Shown piece after piece: positions 55,111 to 63,469 of a stretch of DNA of 64,000 bases. The stretch covers positions 248,001 to 312,000 of the forward strand of contig NZ_JBHTBR010000005.1 in the NCBI RefSeq assembly GCF_042665075.1, in the 5' to 3' direction. The position numbers and the translations under genes are program-made. This stretch comes from Hirschia litorea (GTDB lineage: Bacteria; Pseudomonadota; Alphaproteobacteria; Caulobacterales; Hyphomonadaceae). Each line of letters starts with the position of its first letter. The first letter of the stretch is position 1. The notes under the pieces were generated by a model. That model saw only the letters and a program-made list of their open reading frames with translations, had not been told where the DNA came from and made no database searches.

Positions 55111-55150
55111 AAACAAACGCACAGTTTAATCTTGCGCGTTTGTTTACTTT
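55111..55150 (+). terminator. Terminator after the efflux operon
   Basis: AAACAAACGC (55111-55120) pairs with GCGTTTGTTT (55136-55145), a 10-bp stem, followed by ACTTTT. It lies 14 bases beyond the pump stop and before the M13 peptidase. Confidence 0.8.
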
Positions 55151-55196
55151 TCAGAGTGGTGCGTATTAGCTCTTGCGCATATCTTAGGAGAACCAC

Positions 55197-57374
55197 ATGC
55201 TAAAACACCTAAAACTAGCAACATCAGTGCTAGCTCTTTCTCTAGCAACAGCTTGCGCAAGCGTTCAGCCTGCCCCTGAAGACACGGCCGCAAAACAAAC
55301 TGTCACTGAAGTCGCTAAAGTTGTTGAAGAGGTCAAAACTGACGTCACACCCAAAACACCAGAATTTGGCACATTTGGCCTAGACCTGACCGCAATGGAT
55401 AACAGCGTTGACGCGGGAAACGACTTTTTCCGTCACGTGAACGGCAAATGGTATGACACATTTGAAATCCCAGCCGACAAATCACGTTATGGCTCGTTTA
55501 ACCTGCTAGCCGATCAATCTGAAATCCAAGTGCGCACGATCATTGAAGATCTCGCAAAATCAACACCAGACCTTTCAACATCTTCCGGCAAGATTGGCAT
55601 GTTCTACAAAGCCTTCTCCGATACAGATGCAATCAATGCTGCGGGCCTAGCACCGGCTCAGCCCTATCTTGACCGCATTAAATCATTGAACAGTTTGGAC
55701 GACCTAGCGAACATTTTCGCTTCAGCGGGCTTTGCATCTCCTTTTGGCGGATATGTCTTTGCTGACCCGAAAGAAACGGATGTCTACATTTTCCAAGCCG
55801 GCCTCTCTGGGCTTGGTATGCCTGACCGCGACTATTACTTCAAAGATGATGAGAAGTCTGTCGAACAGCGCGCAAAATATGTGCAATTCCTTACATTCCT
55901 TCTCACAGAAGCAGGTTTTGACTCTCCATCAGATGCAGCGGCAAAAGTGATGGATCTTGAGACGAAAATCGCCGCCGCCCACTGGGATCGCGCCATCTCA
56001 CGTAACCCTGAAATCACCTACAACAAAATTTCCGTTGAAGCTTTAGAGGGTATGGCCAAGCAATTTCCTGTCGCCACATTCCTCGATGGTCTCGGCCTTG
56101 CGGGGCAATCAGAACTCATCGTGGGCGAAATCCCGCCAACACAAGAAGAGCTTGATGAAGCTGGCTTGTCAGCAGAAGACGCAGCAAAATTAGGCGGCGG
56201 TTTCCCAGAAGCGTTCAAAGTTGTTGAAGACACTCCACTTGATGTATGGAAAGCTTATCTGACAGCACATTTCTTGTCAGATCACGCGAGTGTACTTCCA
56301 TCCAATATTGATGATGCCAACTTTGATTTCTACGGAAAAACAATGCGTGGTCAGCCAGAGCAACGCGCGCGCTGGAAACGTGCTGTTGGTGCTACGGAAG
56401 ATATTTTGGGAGAAGCCATCGGGAAAGAATATGTTGCCCGCCACTTCCCTGAAGAAAACAAAGTGGCGATGGATGCACTTGTTGCAAACTTGCGTCTCGC
56501 AATGGCTGAAAACCTTAAAGAGCTTGAGTGGATGGGCGAAGACACTAAAGTCAAAGCCAAAGAAAAGCTCGACACATTCAACCCGAAAATCGGTTATCCG
56601 AATGAGTTTGAAACATATGACACGCTTCAAGTTACAGACAATGCACTCGACAATGCGATCGCTGCATCTGACTGGCAATGGAAAGACAATGTTGCTCAGC
56701 TAGGCACTGAAATGGACCGCGATCAATGGTTCATGACCCCGCAGACAATCAATGCGTACTACAACCCGCTCTTTAACGAGATCGTGTTCCCCGCTGCGAT
56801 TTTGCAACCACCTTTCTTCAACATCTCTGCTGACCCTGCCGTAAACTATGGTGCGATCGGTGGTGTGATTGGTCACGAAATTGGTCATGGCTTTGATGAC
56901 CAAGGCTCCAAATTTAGTGCTGACGGTTCCTTGTCCAACTGGTGGACAGCCGACGACTTGAACAGCTTCCGTGGCCTGACCAAAGCATTGGTTGCGCAAT
57001 ACAATGATTTCTGCCCACTCGATGAAGGCGAGACATGTGTTAACGGTCAGCTGACACTCGGTGAAAACATCGGAGACCTTGGTGGTTTGTCATTGGCCTA
57101 TAAAGCCTACAAACTTTCTCTCAATGGCGCAGAAGACAAAGTCATTGATGGCCTTACAGGCGATCAACGTTTCTTCATGTCTTGGGCACAAGTTTGGCGC
57201 TCAAAATACCGTGACGAAGCCACACGCCAGCAACTTATCACTGACCCACACTCACCACCTTACTACCGTGTGAACGGGCCAGTCCGTAACCTTGATGCAT
57301 GGTATGAGGCATTCGGCATTACCGAAGACCATGCACTTTACCTTCCACCAGAGAAACGCATCAAAATCTGGTAA
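55197..57374 (+). CDS. M13 family zinc metallopeptidase (neprilysin-like), lipoprotein
   Basis: Exported peptidase acting on small peptides. 725 residues with a lipoprotein signal (SLATACAS, Cys about 20), an N-terminal domain beginning GNDFFRHVNGKWYDTFEIPADKSRYGSF, and the catalytic part: NAYYNPLFNEIVFPAAILQPPFF, HEIGHGFDDQG with the HExxH zinc motif (about 559-563) and GENIGDLGG with the third ligand Glu (about 622). The C-terminal VNGPVRNLDAWYEAFGI is also a family mark. A strong AGGAG site is 9-13 bases upstream. Confidence 0.95.
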   Translation: MLKHLKLATSVLALSLATACASVQPAPEDTAAKQTVTEVAKVVEEVKTDVTPKTPEFGTFGLDLTAMDNSVDAGNDFFRHVNGKWYDTFEIPADKSRYGSFNLLADQSEIQVRTIIEDLAKSTPDLSTSSGKIGMFYKAFSDTDAINAAGLAPAQPYLDRIKSLNSLDDLANIFASAGFASPFGGYVFADPKETDVYIFQAGLSGLGMPDRDYYFKDDEKSVEQRAKYVQFLTFLLTEAGFDSPSDAAAKVMDLETKIAAAHWDRAISRNPEITYNKISVEALEGMAKQFPVATFLDGLGLAGQSELIVGEIPPTQEELDEAGLSAEDAAKLGGGFPEAFKVVEDTPLDVWKAYLTAHFLSDHASVLPSNIDDANFDFYGKTMRGQPEQRARWKRAVGATEDILGEAIGKEYVARHFPEENKVAMDALVANLRLAMAENLKELEWMGEDTKVKAKEKLDTFNPKIGYPNEFETYDTLQVTDNALDNAIAASDWQWKDNVAQLGTEMDRDQWFMTPQTINAYYNPLFNEIVFPAAILQPPFFNISADPAVNYGAIGGVIGHEIGHGFDDQGSKFSADGSLSNWWTADDLNSFRGLTKALVAQYNDFCPLDEGETCVNGQLTLGENIGDLGGLSLAYKAYKLSLNGAEDKVIDGLTGDQRFFMSWAQVWRSKYRDEATRQQLITDPHSPPYYRVNGPVRNLDAWYEAFGITEDHALYLPPEKRIKIW

Positions 57375-57385
57375 GACCTAAATTC

Positions 57386-57412
57386 CCGCCTTCCGGTTTT
57401 CCCGGAGGGCGG
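57386..57412 (+). terminator. GC-rich hairpin after the M13 peptidase
   Basis: CCGCCTTCCGG pairs with CCGGAGGGCGG with one mismatch, 11 bases from the stop. There is no T-run after it, so it may act as an mRNA-end stabiliser or a weak terminator only. Confidence 0.5.
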
Positions 57413-57438
57413 ACTTACCCTACTTAGGATTATCCAAA

Positions 57439-57963
57439 ATGTTGATACAGCCCATCATTCGGTCCTGCCTTGCAGGAGCCGTCGCCGCTATCTCTTTGTC
57501 TGCGTGCGACCTTCCTTCTGAACCGATTTCGATGCATGTCGAAAAACCCGATAGCATTCATTTTGGAACGTCCGTCCAAGCAATGGAATCCTCATTAAAT
57601 GGGATGTGTACATCTCTGGAAATCCGTCAGATAGAGCCACCCCTTATCGCGGATGTTGAAACCCAGTCACAAATTGATTGCCAAGGATTTCCATATTTCG
57701 GCAAACCACGTTTGGCAGAATTCATTTTCGTCAATGATGCTCTTATGCTGACTTGGATATTGGTTGAAGCTGATGAAATCCCTGCCCTCGAATCTGCTTT
57801 CACCACGACCTTTGGTGAACCAACTTTTTCCAAAGATACAATACTTGCCTACGCGCATAATTTTGCAGGCGTGCGAAATGACACGCCAGAAGCGCTCTAT
57901 TATTCAGAAACCGCAGCGCCTTATGTGATAGATCGCGTCAACCGCTTACCTGACAGGGACTAA
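57439..57963 (+). CDS. Lipoprotein of unknown function, paralogue 1
   Basis: 174 residues with a lipoprotein signal (AAISLSACDLP, Cys about 23). The mature part keeps the pattern HFGTSVQAMESSLNGMC, then IDCQGFPYFGKPRLAEFIFVNDAL, ending VNRLPDRD. It is clearly homologous to the gene at 58183, with two conserved cysteines in matching positions that could form a disulphide. No known family is recognised. It follows the M13 peptidase after 64 bases. Confidence 0.75.
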   Translation: MLIQPIIRSCLAGAVAAISLSACDLPSEPISMHVEKPDSIHFGTSVQAMESSLNGMCTSLEIRQIEPPLIADVETQSQIDCQGFPYFGKPRLAEFIFVNDALMLTWILVEADEIPALESAFTTTFGEPTFSKDTILAYAHNFAGVRNDTPEALYYSETAAPYVIDRVNRLPDRD

Positions 57964-58182
57964 CCCATTCTCAGGCGATATTCAGCCAATCTTCATAGCC
58001 TCACCATGCTGCAAGGTCGGAGCTAGCACACATATAACAGGCGGCCAGAAGCCCACTTCCACACCACACGCTCAAAGTGTATTTTTAGATATTTAACGCG
58101 CTTTATTAAGAAATTGCGCGCTATTCTAAATCCATAATTTTAGACAACCACTGGAGAACACGTTACACACGGGGCAGACCAC

Positions 58183-58701
58183 ATGCTTACAAAAACCAGA
58201 TTCCGCATCTGCTTTATCACCCTTTGTGCAAGCGCTTTATTGGGCGCGTGTGGTGGGGGGCATGACCCCAATTCTGTTAAAAAGCCAAAGCTCATCGAAT
58301 TTGGCGCTCCCTTAGAAGCGATTGAATCTAAACTTAATTCTCGCTGCGACACGCTTGAAAGCTATCCAATAGACCCGCCTCAATTTGCAGGTCTAAAAAG
58401 CCAAGCCCAAATAGATTGTACAGGCTTTGCTTATTTTGGTGCAAAACGCGATGTTGAATTTGTCTTCGTAGATGGCGCTCTTGCCATTGCACATATCAAT
58501 GTTGAGGACAGCGAATTACCCGCAATTGAACAAGCCTTTATCGACACTTTAGGCACGCCAACTCATTCAAAAGACACGGTTTTAGTGTTCGCAGACCACA
58601 ATACTGCCGTGCGAAACAATCCGACAGAAGTGACGTTTTTCGCAGCATTCGCAGCCCCCTCTTTAATCCAAAGCGCAAGCATTAGACCCGACCGCGAATA
58701 G
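58183..58701 (+). CDS. Lipoprotein of unknown function, paralogue 2
   Basis: 172 residues, lipoprotein signal with ALLGACGGG (Cys about 23). It shares with the protein at 57439 the blocks EFGAPLEAIESKLNSRC, QAQIDCTGFAYFGAKRDVEFVFVDGAL, LGTPTHSKDTVL and the ending RPDRE; by eye about 40 percent of positions are identical. The pair looks like an old tandem duplication. The function is unknown. The intervening 219 bases have no gene. Confidence 0.75.
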   Translation: MLTKTRFRICFITLCASALLGACGGGHDPNSVKKPKLIEFGAPLEAIESKLNSRCDTLESYPIDPPQFAGLKSQAQIDCTGFAYFGAKRDVEFVFVDGALAIAHINVEDSELPAIEQAFIDTLGTPTHSKDTVLVFADHNTAVRNNPTEVTFFAAFAAPSLIQSASIRPDRE

Positions 58702-58761
58702 ATCATCTTGTCGCATATCATGGGGTTTGACTCCTCTAGTATTGGACGCTACCGCGTTTAA

Positions 58762-59511
58762 ATGGATTCAGACATTCTCTATTATGTATGCGCAGCGATT
58801 GCCGTCATCATGACTGGGCTTGCCAAAGGCGGTTTTGCTGGTGTGGGTGCTGTCTCCATGCCCCTTCTCAGTTTACGAGGCGACCCGCTGGCAGCAGCAG
58901 CAATATTATTGCCCATTTTGATTGTGCAGGATGCGATTAGTGTTTTTTCTTACTGGCGCAACATAAATAAACGCATAGTTTTCATTATGTTACCTAGCAT
59001 GGCGCTAGGCGTGTATCTGGGATTTCTGTTTGCAGGCTCTCTTCCGCGCAATTATATTATGGCGATGGTGGGTGTTATTGCCCTTTCATTTGGGGCGCAT
59101 AGTCTTTGGAAAAAGCGCAAACGCAAACCTCAAATCGCACATAAAGGCCATACGGGATTAGGTCTTATTTCGGGTGTTGTGACAGGCTTCACCAGCCAGA
59201 TTGCTCATGCAGGTGGGCCTCCTTTTCATGTGTGGGTGCTTCCACAAAAATTGCACCGTGACGTATTGGTCGGCACCAAAGCGATCTGTTTTGGCTTTCT
59301 AAATTGGATCAAAGTTCCTGCCTTTTTCGCACTTGGCCAAATGACAACCCAAAACCTGAAAACCTCCGCCATCCTACTTCCCCTCGCCATAGCCGCCACG
59401 TTTTTCGGTGTCTATCTGGTAAAACGTGTAGAAACAGAAAGATTCTACACCATCATATATATCCTGATGTGTTTGCTAGGTATGAAATTGATTTATGAAG
59501 GTTTTTTCTAG
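58762..59511 (+). CDS. TauE/SafE family putative anion exporter
   Basis: Inner-membrane protein of 249 residues with about seven or eight hydrophobic segments. The family is linked to sulfite, sulfoacetate or other sulfur-compound export. The patterns GLAKGGFAGVGAVSMPLLSLRGDPLAAAAILLPILIVQD, and the second repeat SGVVTGFTSQIAHAGGPPFHVWVLPQKL, are the two internal halves of TauE/SafE proteins. The substrate is unknown here; no sulfur-oxidation genes are nearby. Confidence 0.88.
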   Translation: MDSDILYYVCAAIAVIMTGLAKGGFAGVGAVSMPLLSLRGDPLAAAAILLPILIVQDAISVFSYWRNINKRIVFIMLPSMALGVYLGFLFAGSLPRNYIMAMVGVIALSFGAHSLWKKRKRKPQIAHKGHTGLGLISGVVTGFTSQIAHAGGPPFHVWVLPQKLHRDVLVGTKAICFGFLNWIKVPAFFALGQMTTQNLKTSAILLPLAIAATFFGVYLVKRVETERFYTIIYILMCLLGMKLIYEGFF

Positions 59512-59525
59512 CCAAAACGTAGAAA

Positions 59526-59576
59526 CACCCCGTCAGATCCCTTGCCAGTAAACTGGCATATCCCTCTGGCGGGGTG
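59526..59576. ncRNA. Rod-like hairpin: 11-bp stem, internal loop, 6-bp stem
   Basis: CACCCCGTCAG (59526-59536) pairs with CTGGCGGGGTG (59566-59576) including one G-T wobble; inside, TGCCAG (59543-59548) pairs with CTGGCA (59553-59558) around TAAA. On the minus strand the outer stem is followed by TTTCTACGTTTT, so it could end a minus-strand RNA that includes the next element; on the plus strand it lies 15 bases past the TauE stop but lacks a T-run. Confidence 0.5.
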
Positions 59577-59580
59577 CATT

Positions 59581-59685
59581 ATTGGCTTTTAAAATCCCGT
59601 CGGATATGGCTTGTAAGCAAGCCCTACTTCTCACCTCAGCAGGTGGGCACTGGCAATAGTGCCGTCAGTCTCCGACCAAGCCAAT
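59581..59685. ncRNA. Multibranched structured RNA candidate, unknown class
   Basis: Five perfect stems nest without conflict: ATTGGCTT with AAGCCAAT (59581-59588/59678-59685) closing the element, GTCGGA with TCCGAC (59599-59604/59671-59676), and three hairpins GGCTTG/CAAGCC (59608-59623), CACCT/AGGTG (59632-59645) and GGCACT/AGTGCC (59646-59663). The 78-nt inner part is cloverleaf-like but has no T-loop, anticodon loop of seven or CCA, so it is not a tRNA. Strand is uncertain. Alternatives are a 6S-like RNA, a leader of the Cas2-like gene, or a mobile hairpin element. Confidence 0.5.
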
Positions 59686-59783
59686 GAAGCTCGTAATTCT
59701 CGTCTAGAGTGTCCTAAGGTTAACACAAAAATGATGAGATTTAAAGTCACTTCAAAAGTGCAATACCTGATGCAAGCAATTGC

Positions 59784-59808
59784 CTATCGCCCTATGCTGG
59801 GCGTATAG
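59784..59808 (+). promoter_or_regulatory. Hairpin just upstream of the Cas2-like gene
   Basis: CTAT-CGCCC (59784-59792) pairs with GGGCG-TATAG (59799-59808), nine pairs with one bulge and a 6-base loop. It ends 32 bases before the ATG at 59841 and about 20 bases before the AAAGGA ribosome site. It could be an operator or an mRNA leader structure. Confidence 0.45.
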
Positions 59809-59840
59809 ATCTAACCCCTTCCATCCAAAAGGATTTTTAC

Positions 59841-60119
59841 ATGGCGGTTTTTCTTATTTCCTACGATCTGCGCGATGATCGAAACTATGATGCGCTTTAC
59901 GAAGCGTTTGAGGAGCAGAATGTTGGCCGCATATTGGAGACCACATGGCTCGGAGAGCTACAAGCCAGCACGAGCGAAGTGCGTGAATGGGTCCAAAGCC
60001 TGCTTGATGAAGACGACACCATTCTAGTGATAAAAATGAAACCTAAACACGGCTGGGCCGGCACCCAACTCGTCGAAGGCGTCAGCAGCTGGATTAAATC
60101 TCTGCTCAACCCGAGTTAA
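59841..60119 (+). CDS. Stand-alone Cas2-like (SinR/VapD-type) small protein
   Basis: 92 residues with the ferredoxin-like start of Cas2: strand FLISYDLRDDRNYDALYEAF with the conserved Asp of ISYDL, then RILETTWLGEL and a later strand TILVIKMKPKHGWAG. Proteins of this kind occur outside CRISPR loci and are often annotated as SinR-like or Cas2-like; some relatives (VapD) are toxin ribonucleases. There is no Cas1, no repeat array and no other Cas gene here. A good AAAGGA site lies 8-13 bases upstream. The next gene begins 15 bases after its stop. Confidence 0.7.
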   Translation: MAVFLISYDLRDDRNYDALYEAFEEQNVGRILETTWLGELQASTSEVREWVQSLLDEDDTILVIKMKPKHGWAGTQLVEGVSSWIKSLLNPS

Positions 60120-60133
60120 GGACAAATTAATCC

Positions 60134-60886
60134 ATGAAAATTCTTCCACCAAAACCAAACGAATTCTTTGGCGCTCGTATTAAAATTAACAGAGCCAACG
60201 AGCACATTTTGGATTTAAAAAATATATTCGAATACTACCTAAAAAACGACTCCTACACTCTAGATGTCAAAAAAGATAAAAGTGGGCTTAACGCAATAGT
60301 GCTGGAAACGAACCCTCTGTTGCCACCCAATTTTCCCACCCATATCGGAGACACGTTCCACAACTTAAGAACAGCGTTAGATCATGTGACATCGGATATC
60401 GTTGGAAAAAAAGATAAACGGTCTGGCTTCCCAATCGATGCATCTGAAGAAAAATTTAGAAAAAGCCCCAAACTAACTGTACTATCTGCAGCTTCTCCAG
60501 CAGTTTATGAATATATATTACACACTTTAAAACCCTTTGGAAAAAGGCACCCTTTGGTAGAACTTAGTCAATGTGACAATGCTGATAAACATCGGCTTCT
60601 TCTTCCCACCTTCAGCATTACTGAAGTGACAAATATTCAAGCAGTATGTAGCAACCAAGGGCAATACAAAGATATTACATTGTCTGCATCTAACGGAAAT
60701 TTCGTTTCGGGGATCGCTACTGACGCAAACATTACAATTACCAGTGAGGGAGTCCCCACAGGTGAATTACGCTTTTCGAGCGACCATGAATTTGCCGGAA
60801 TGCCCGTACTGCCAACCCTAAATCAACTTAGTCAGATTGTGACTAATGTAGTGTTAGAAATTCAAAAAATTCACTTTCGTACATAA
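60134..60886 (+). CDS. Unknown protein with R-x4-H (HEPN-like) motif
   Basis: 250 residues, cytoplasmic, not assigned to a family. An N-terminal helical part contains IGDTFHNLRTALDHV (about 73-87); R-T-A-L-D-H fits the R-x4-6-H motif of HEPN ribonucleases, though such short motifs arise by chance. A second block RSGFPIDASEEKF follows, then SQCDNADKHRLLLPTF and a beta-rich C-terminus. The gene is visibly more AT-rich than its neighbours, which suggests transfer. It has its own AAGGA site and begins 15 bases after the Cas2-like gene, so the two are probably one operon. Confidence 0.65.
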   Translation: MKILPPKPNEFFGARIKINRANEHILDLKNIFEYYLKNDSYTLDVKKDKSGLNAIVLETNPLLPPNFPTHIGDTFHNLRTALDHVTSDIVGKKDKRSGFPIDASEEKFRKSPKLTVLSAASPAVYEYILHTLKPFGKRHPLVELSQCDNADKHRLLLPTFSITEVTNIQAVCSNQGQYKDITLSASNGNFVSGIATDANITITSEGVPTGELRFSSDHEFAGMPVLPTLNQLSQIVTNVVLEIQKIHFRT

Positions 60887-60972
60887 CAGTAACCAACCTC
60901 AGCAAATAGGTTTATTTTCCTCACCATATAGCATATAGTCCCACCATCTCACGACGACAGGACATTTAACAT

Positions 60973-61593
60973 ATGCGACATAGCGATATCTGGAATGGTA
61001 TTGATGCGCTGGCGGCGCGTCATAATTTATCTGTTTCCGCCCTTGCGCGGGCCGCAGGGCTAGACCCGACCGCCTTCAATAAATCCAAACGCGCAAGCCC
61101 AGACGGAGCAAAACCGCGCTGGCCCTCCACTGAAAGCCTCTCAAAAGCGCTCGCTGCCGTAGGCACGGGCTGGCAAGAATTTGCAGACATGGCACAAGGA
61201 CTTCAGGGCCGCACCATCCCCCTGATTGGTTTGGCGCAAGCTGGCCATGGCGGATTTTTCGACGATGCAGGCTTTCCCGTAGGTGCTGGCTGGGATGACA
61301 TCCACTTCCCCGATATGGGCGATGAAACTGTCTATGCCTTAGAAATCTCAGGCGACTCGATGGAGCCCGTCTTTCGCGAAGGCGATCGCATCATCGTTGC
61401 ACCCGGCATGGATGTGCGGCGCGGCGATCGCGTCGTTGCTAAAACCAAATCAGGTGAAGTGCTCGCCAAATTATTAGGCCGCAAAACCGCCAATCGCGTG
61501 GAGTTAATCTCGTGCAACCCCGCCTACCCGCCGCGAGAAATAGACATGGCCTCAATCGACTGGATCGCCCGTATCGTCTGGGCGAGTCAATAA
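60973..61593 (+). CDS. XRE/S24 (LexA-like) transcriptional repressor
   Basis: 206 residues. N-terminal helix-turn-helix (about 8-75: ALAARHNLSVSALARAAGLDPTAFNKSKR) and a C-terminal S24 peptidase domain with SGDSMEPVFREGDRIIVAPG (catalytic Ser) and RRGDRVVAKTKSGEVLAKLLG (catalytic Lys). The self-cleavage Ala-Gly site is likely the LAQAGHGG sequence (about 85-90). Proteins like this are common chromosomal genes in Alphaproteobacteria, so it need not belong with the two genes upstream. GC content is higher than in the preceding gene. Confidence 0.87.
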   Translation: MRHSDIWNGIDALAARHNLSVSALARAAGLDPTAFNKSKRASPDGAKPRWPSTESLSKALAAVGTGWQEFADMAQGLQGRTIPLIGLAQAGHGGFFDDAGFPVGAGWDDIHFPDMGDETVYALEISGDSMEPVFREGDRIIVAPGMDVRRGDRVVAKTKSGEVLAKLLGRKTANRVELISCNPAYPPREIDMASIDWIARIVWASQ

Positions 61594-61594
61594 T

Positions 61595-61627
61595 AAAAAG
61601 CCCGCTAGATTGCTCAAGCGGGCTTTT
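61595..61627. terminator. Bidirectional terminator between S24 repressor and lysS
   Basis: AAGCCCGCT and AGCGGGCTT form a 9-bp stem with a 10-base loop, flanked by A-run and T-run. It can end the plus-strand repressor gene and the minus-strand lysyl-tRNA synthetase gene, whose stop is at 61651. Confidence 0.9.
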
Positions 61628-61650
61628 AAATTCAAATGCAATTTCAGCGC

Positions 61651-63270
61651 TTAGCCTAACTTGCCAGCAAGACCTTTGCGCACAAGAGCAGCTGTTTCCT
61701 TCACGCCATAAAGGGCAGCAAACCCACCAAAGCGCGGGCCTTGAGATTGGCCAAGCAACACTTCGTAAATTGCCTTAAACCACTCACGTAAATTCTCAAA
61801 TTCGTGCTCTTTACCGACACTAAAAACCAAAGATTGAAGCGCTTCGCCTGTTTCTTCGCCATCATAGCATTCTAGCTTTTCAGCAAGGCTCTCAAGAGCT
61901 GCGCGCTCTTGTTCGGTTGGCGCACGATAGGTCTTAGATGGCTTCACAAAGTCTTTGTAATACTCCATCGCAAAACCAACGAGGTGATCTAGCAAAGGCG
62001 TATTTTCTAGTGTCGCTTCTGGTGCATATTTAGAAATAAAGCCCCAAAGCACTTCTTTCGTGTCTGCATTGGCCGCAGACACAAGGTTTAAAAGCAAGGC
62101 AAACGAGATTGGCGAGCTTTCACTTGGTGGATTACCAGAGTGGATGTGCCAAACAGGATTTTCTACCTGCTTTGCTGGCTCCTCCTCAGGAAACTTACCA
62201 AGGAATGTCAGATACTCATCCACAGCTTTTGGAATGACATCAAAGTGCAATTTCTTAGCTGTGCGCGGTTTTTGGAATTGGAACAGAGCCAAGCTCTCTT
62301 GCGGCGCATATTGCAACCATTGCTCAACAGTGATCCCATTTCCTTTAGACTTAGAAATCTTCTCGCCTTTATCATCAAGGAAAAGCTCATAGACATATTG
62401 CGTTGGCGGCTCATTTCCAAGGATACGACATATTTTAGAATAAACGGGCGCGTTTGCTTGGTGGTCTTTACCAAACATCTCAAAATCAACGCCTAACGCT
62501 GCCCAGCGCATACCAAAATCGGGTTTCCACTGAAGCTTCACATTTCCGCCCGTCACAGGAAGCGTAACTTCTGTACCATCTTCATCGTCAAATGTGATCT
62601 CGCCTTTTTGCGCATCCACACTTTTCATCGGCACATAAAGCACACGCCCCGTTTTAGGAGATATTGGCAAGAATGGCGAATAGGTCGCCTGACGTTCCGC
62701 CCCCAAAGTCGGCAACATCACTTTCATAATGTCATCAAATTTTTCTGCCGCTTTTAAAAGCGCAGCATCATAAGCCCCGCTTTTGTAAAACTTCGTTGCC
62801 GAGTGAAATTCATACTCGAAACCAAAACTATCAAGAAATGCACACAAACGCGCATTCATGTGATCGCCATAACTGTCGTGAGTACCGAACGGATCAGGCA
62901 CAACAGTAAGAGGCTGCTGGATGTGCTCAAGCAGCATGTCTTGAGACGGTAAGTGCGGGGGGACCTTGCGCATACCATCCATATCATCAGACACACAGAT
63001 CAAGCGTACCTCATAGGCACCAGCCGTTAACTGTTTAAAAGCTGACATGACCATTGTTGTACGGACAACTTCACCAAAGGTACCGATGTGCGGCAACCCT
63101 GATGGACCATAACCTGTTTCAAACACAACAGGCTGATCCTTTGAACGCCCCTGTTTTTCCTCAAGTTTCTGGATACGTTTAAGCAAAGCGCGTGCTTGCT
63201 CAAAAGGCCAGGCTTTTGCCGACTCTGCGAGTGGCGAGAGGATATCTGTAGGGATAACAGGGTTTGTCAT
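61651..63270 (-). CDS. lysS: Lysine--tRNA ligase, class I
   Basis: Charges tRNA-Lys. The 539-residue protein is the archaeal-type class I enzyme, not the usual bacterial class II form: FETGYGPSGLPHIGTFGEVVR carries the HIGH-type motif and ELFLDDKGEKISKSKGNG the KMSKS motif. Class I LysRS is normal in many Alphaproteobacteria. The C-terminal part (about 400-539) is the helical anticodon-binding domain. Gene symbols lysS and lysK are both used for it. Confidence 0.95.
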   Translation of the reverse strand: MTNPVIPTDILSPLAESAKAWPFEQARALLKRIQKLEEKQGRSKDQPVVFETGYGPSGLPHIGTFGEVVRTTMVMSAFKQLTAGAYEVRLICVSDDMDGMRKVPPHLPSQDMLLEHIQQPLTVVPDPFGTHDSYGDHMNARLCAFLDSFGFEYEFHSATKFYKSGAYDAALLKAAEKFDDIMKVMLPTLGAERQATYSPFLPISPKTGRVLYVPMKSVDAQKGEITFDDEDGTEVTLPVTGGNVKLQWKPDFGMRWAALGVDFEMFGKDHQANAPVYSKICRILGNEPPTQYVYELFLDDKGEKISKSKGNGITVEQWLQYAPQESLALFQFQKPRTAKKLHFDVIPKAVDEYLTFLGKFPEEEPAKQVENPVWHIHSGNPPSESSPISFALLLNLVSAANADTKEVLWGFISKYAPEATLENTPLLDHLVGFAMEYYKDFVKPSKTYRAPTEQERAALESLAEKLECYDGEETGEALQSLVFSVGKEHEFENLREWFKAIYEVLLGQSQGPRFGGFAALYGVKETAALVRKGLAGKLG

Positions 63271-63469
63271 AAAAATTTGTCTCCAGTTGGTGTATGGCAG
63301 TTAGCGCCGCCTGCCCTTCTGGTCAATGTCGCGTAGGACAAATGGCGTTTAATCCCGCAATTTATCCAACACCAAGCGCGCTTTCACCTTACAGGGAAAC
63401 ACAACACGTCTGCTTCCCAATAAGCCTAAAAGCATCGCTGCATCAGCGTATTACTGGCTGCGGCTAGGA

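Larger units (their letters stand above)
59512..59840. other. Gene-free region rich in strong hairpins
   Basis: 329 bases between the TauE gene and the Cas2-like gene without a credible ORF. Three folded blocks are listed separately: 59526-59576, 59581-59685 and 59784-59808. Between 59690 and 59780 the sequence is AT-rich. The region is far more structured than any other intergenic space in the window. Confidence 0.65.

Noticed and set aside
59599..59676. tRNA gene suggested by a 78-nt cloverleaf-like fold
   Set aside because: It has no T-loop consensus, no seven-base anticodon loop and no 3' CCA-compatible end; hairpin loops are 4 to 6 bases.
59841..60119. CRISPR-Cas locus suggested by the Cas2-like protein
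   Set aside because: No repeat array with regular spacers, no Cas1 and no effector genes are present; stand-alone Cas2-like proteins are common outside CRISPR.
60973..61593. Prophage repressor marking a prophage
   Set aside because: No integrase, structural or lysis genes surround it; S24/XRE repressors of this form are also ordinary chromosomal genes in Alphaproteobacteria.
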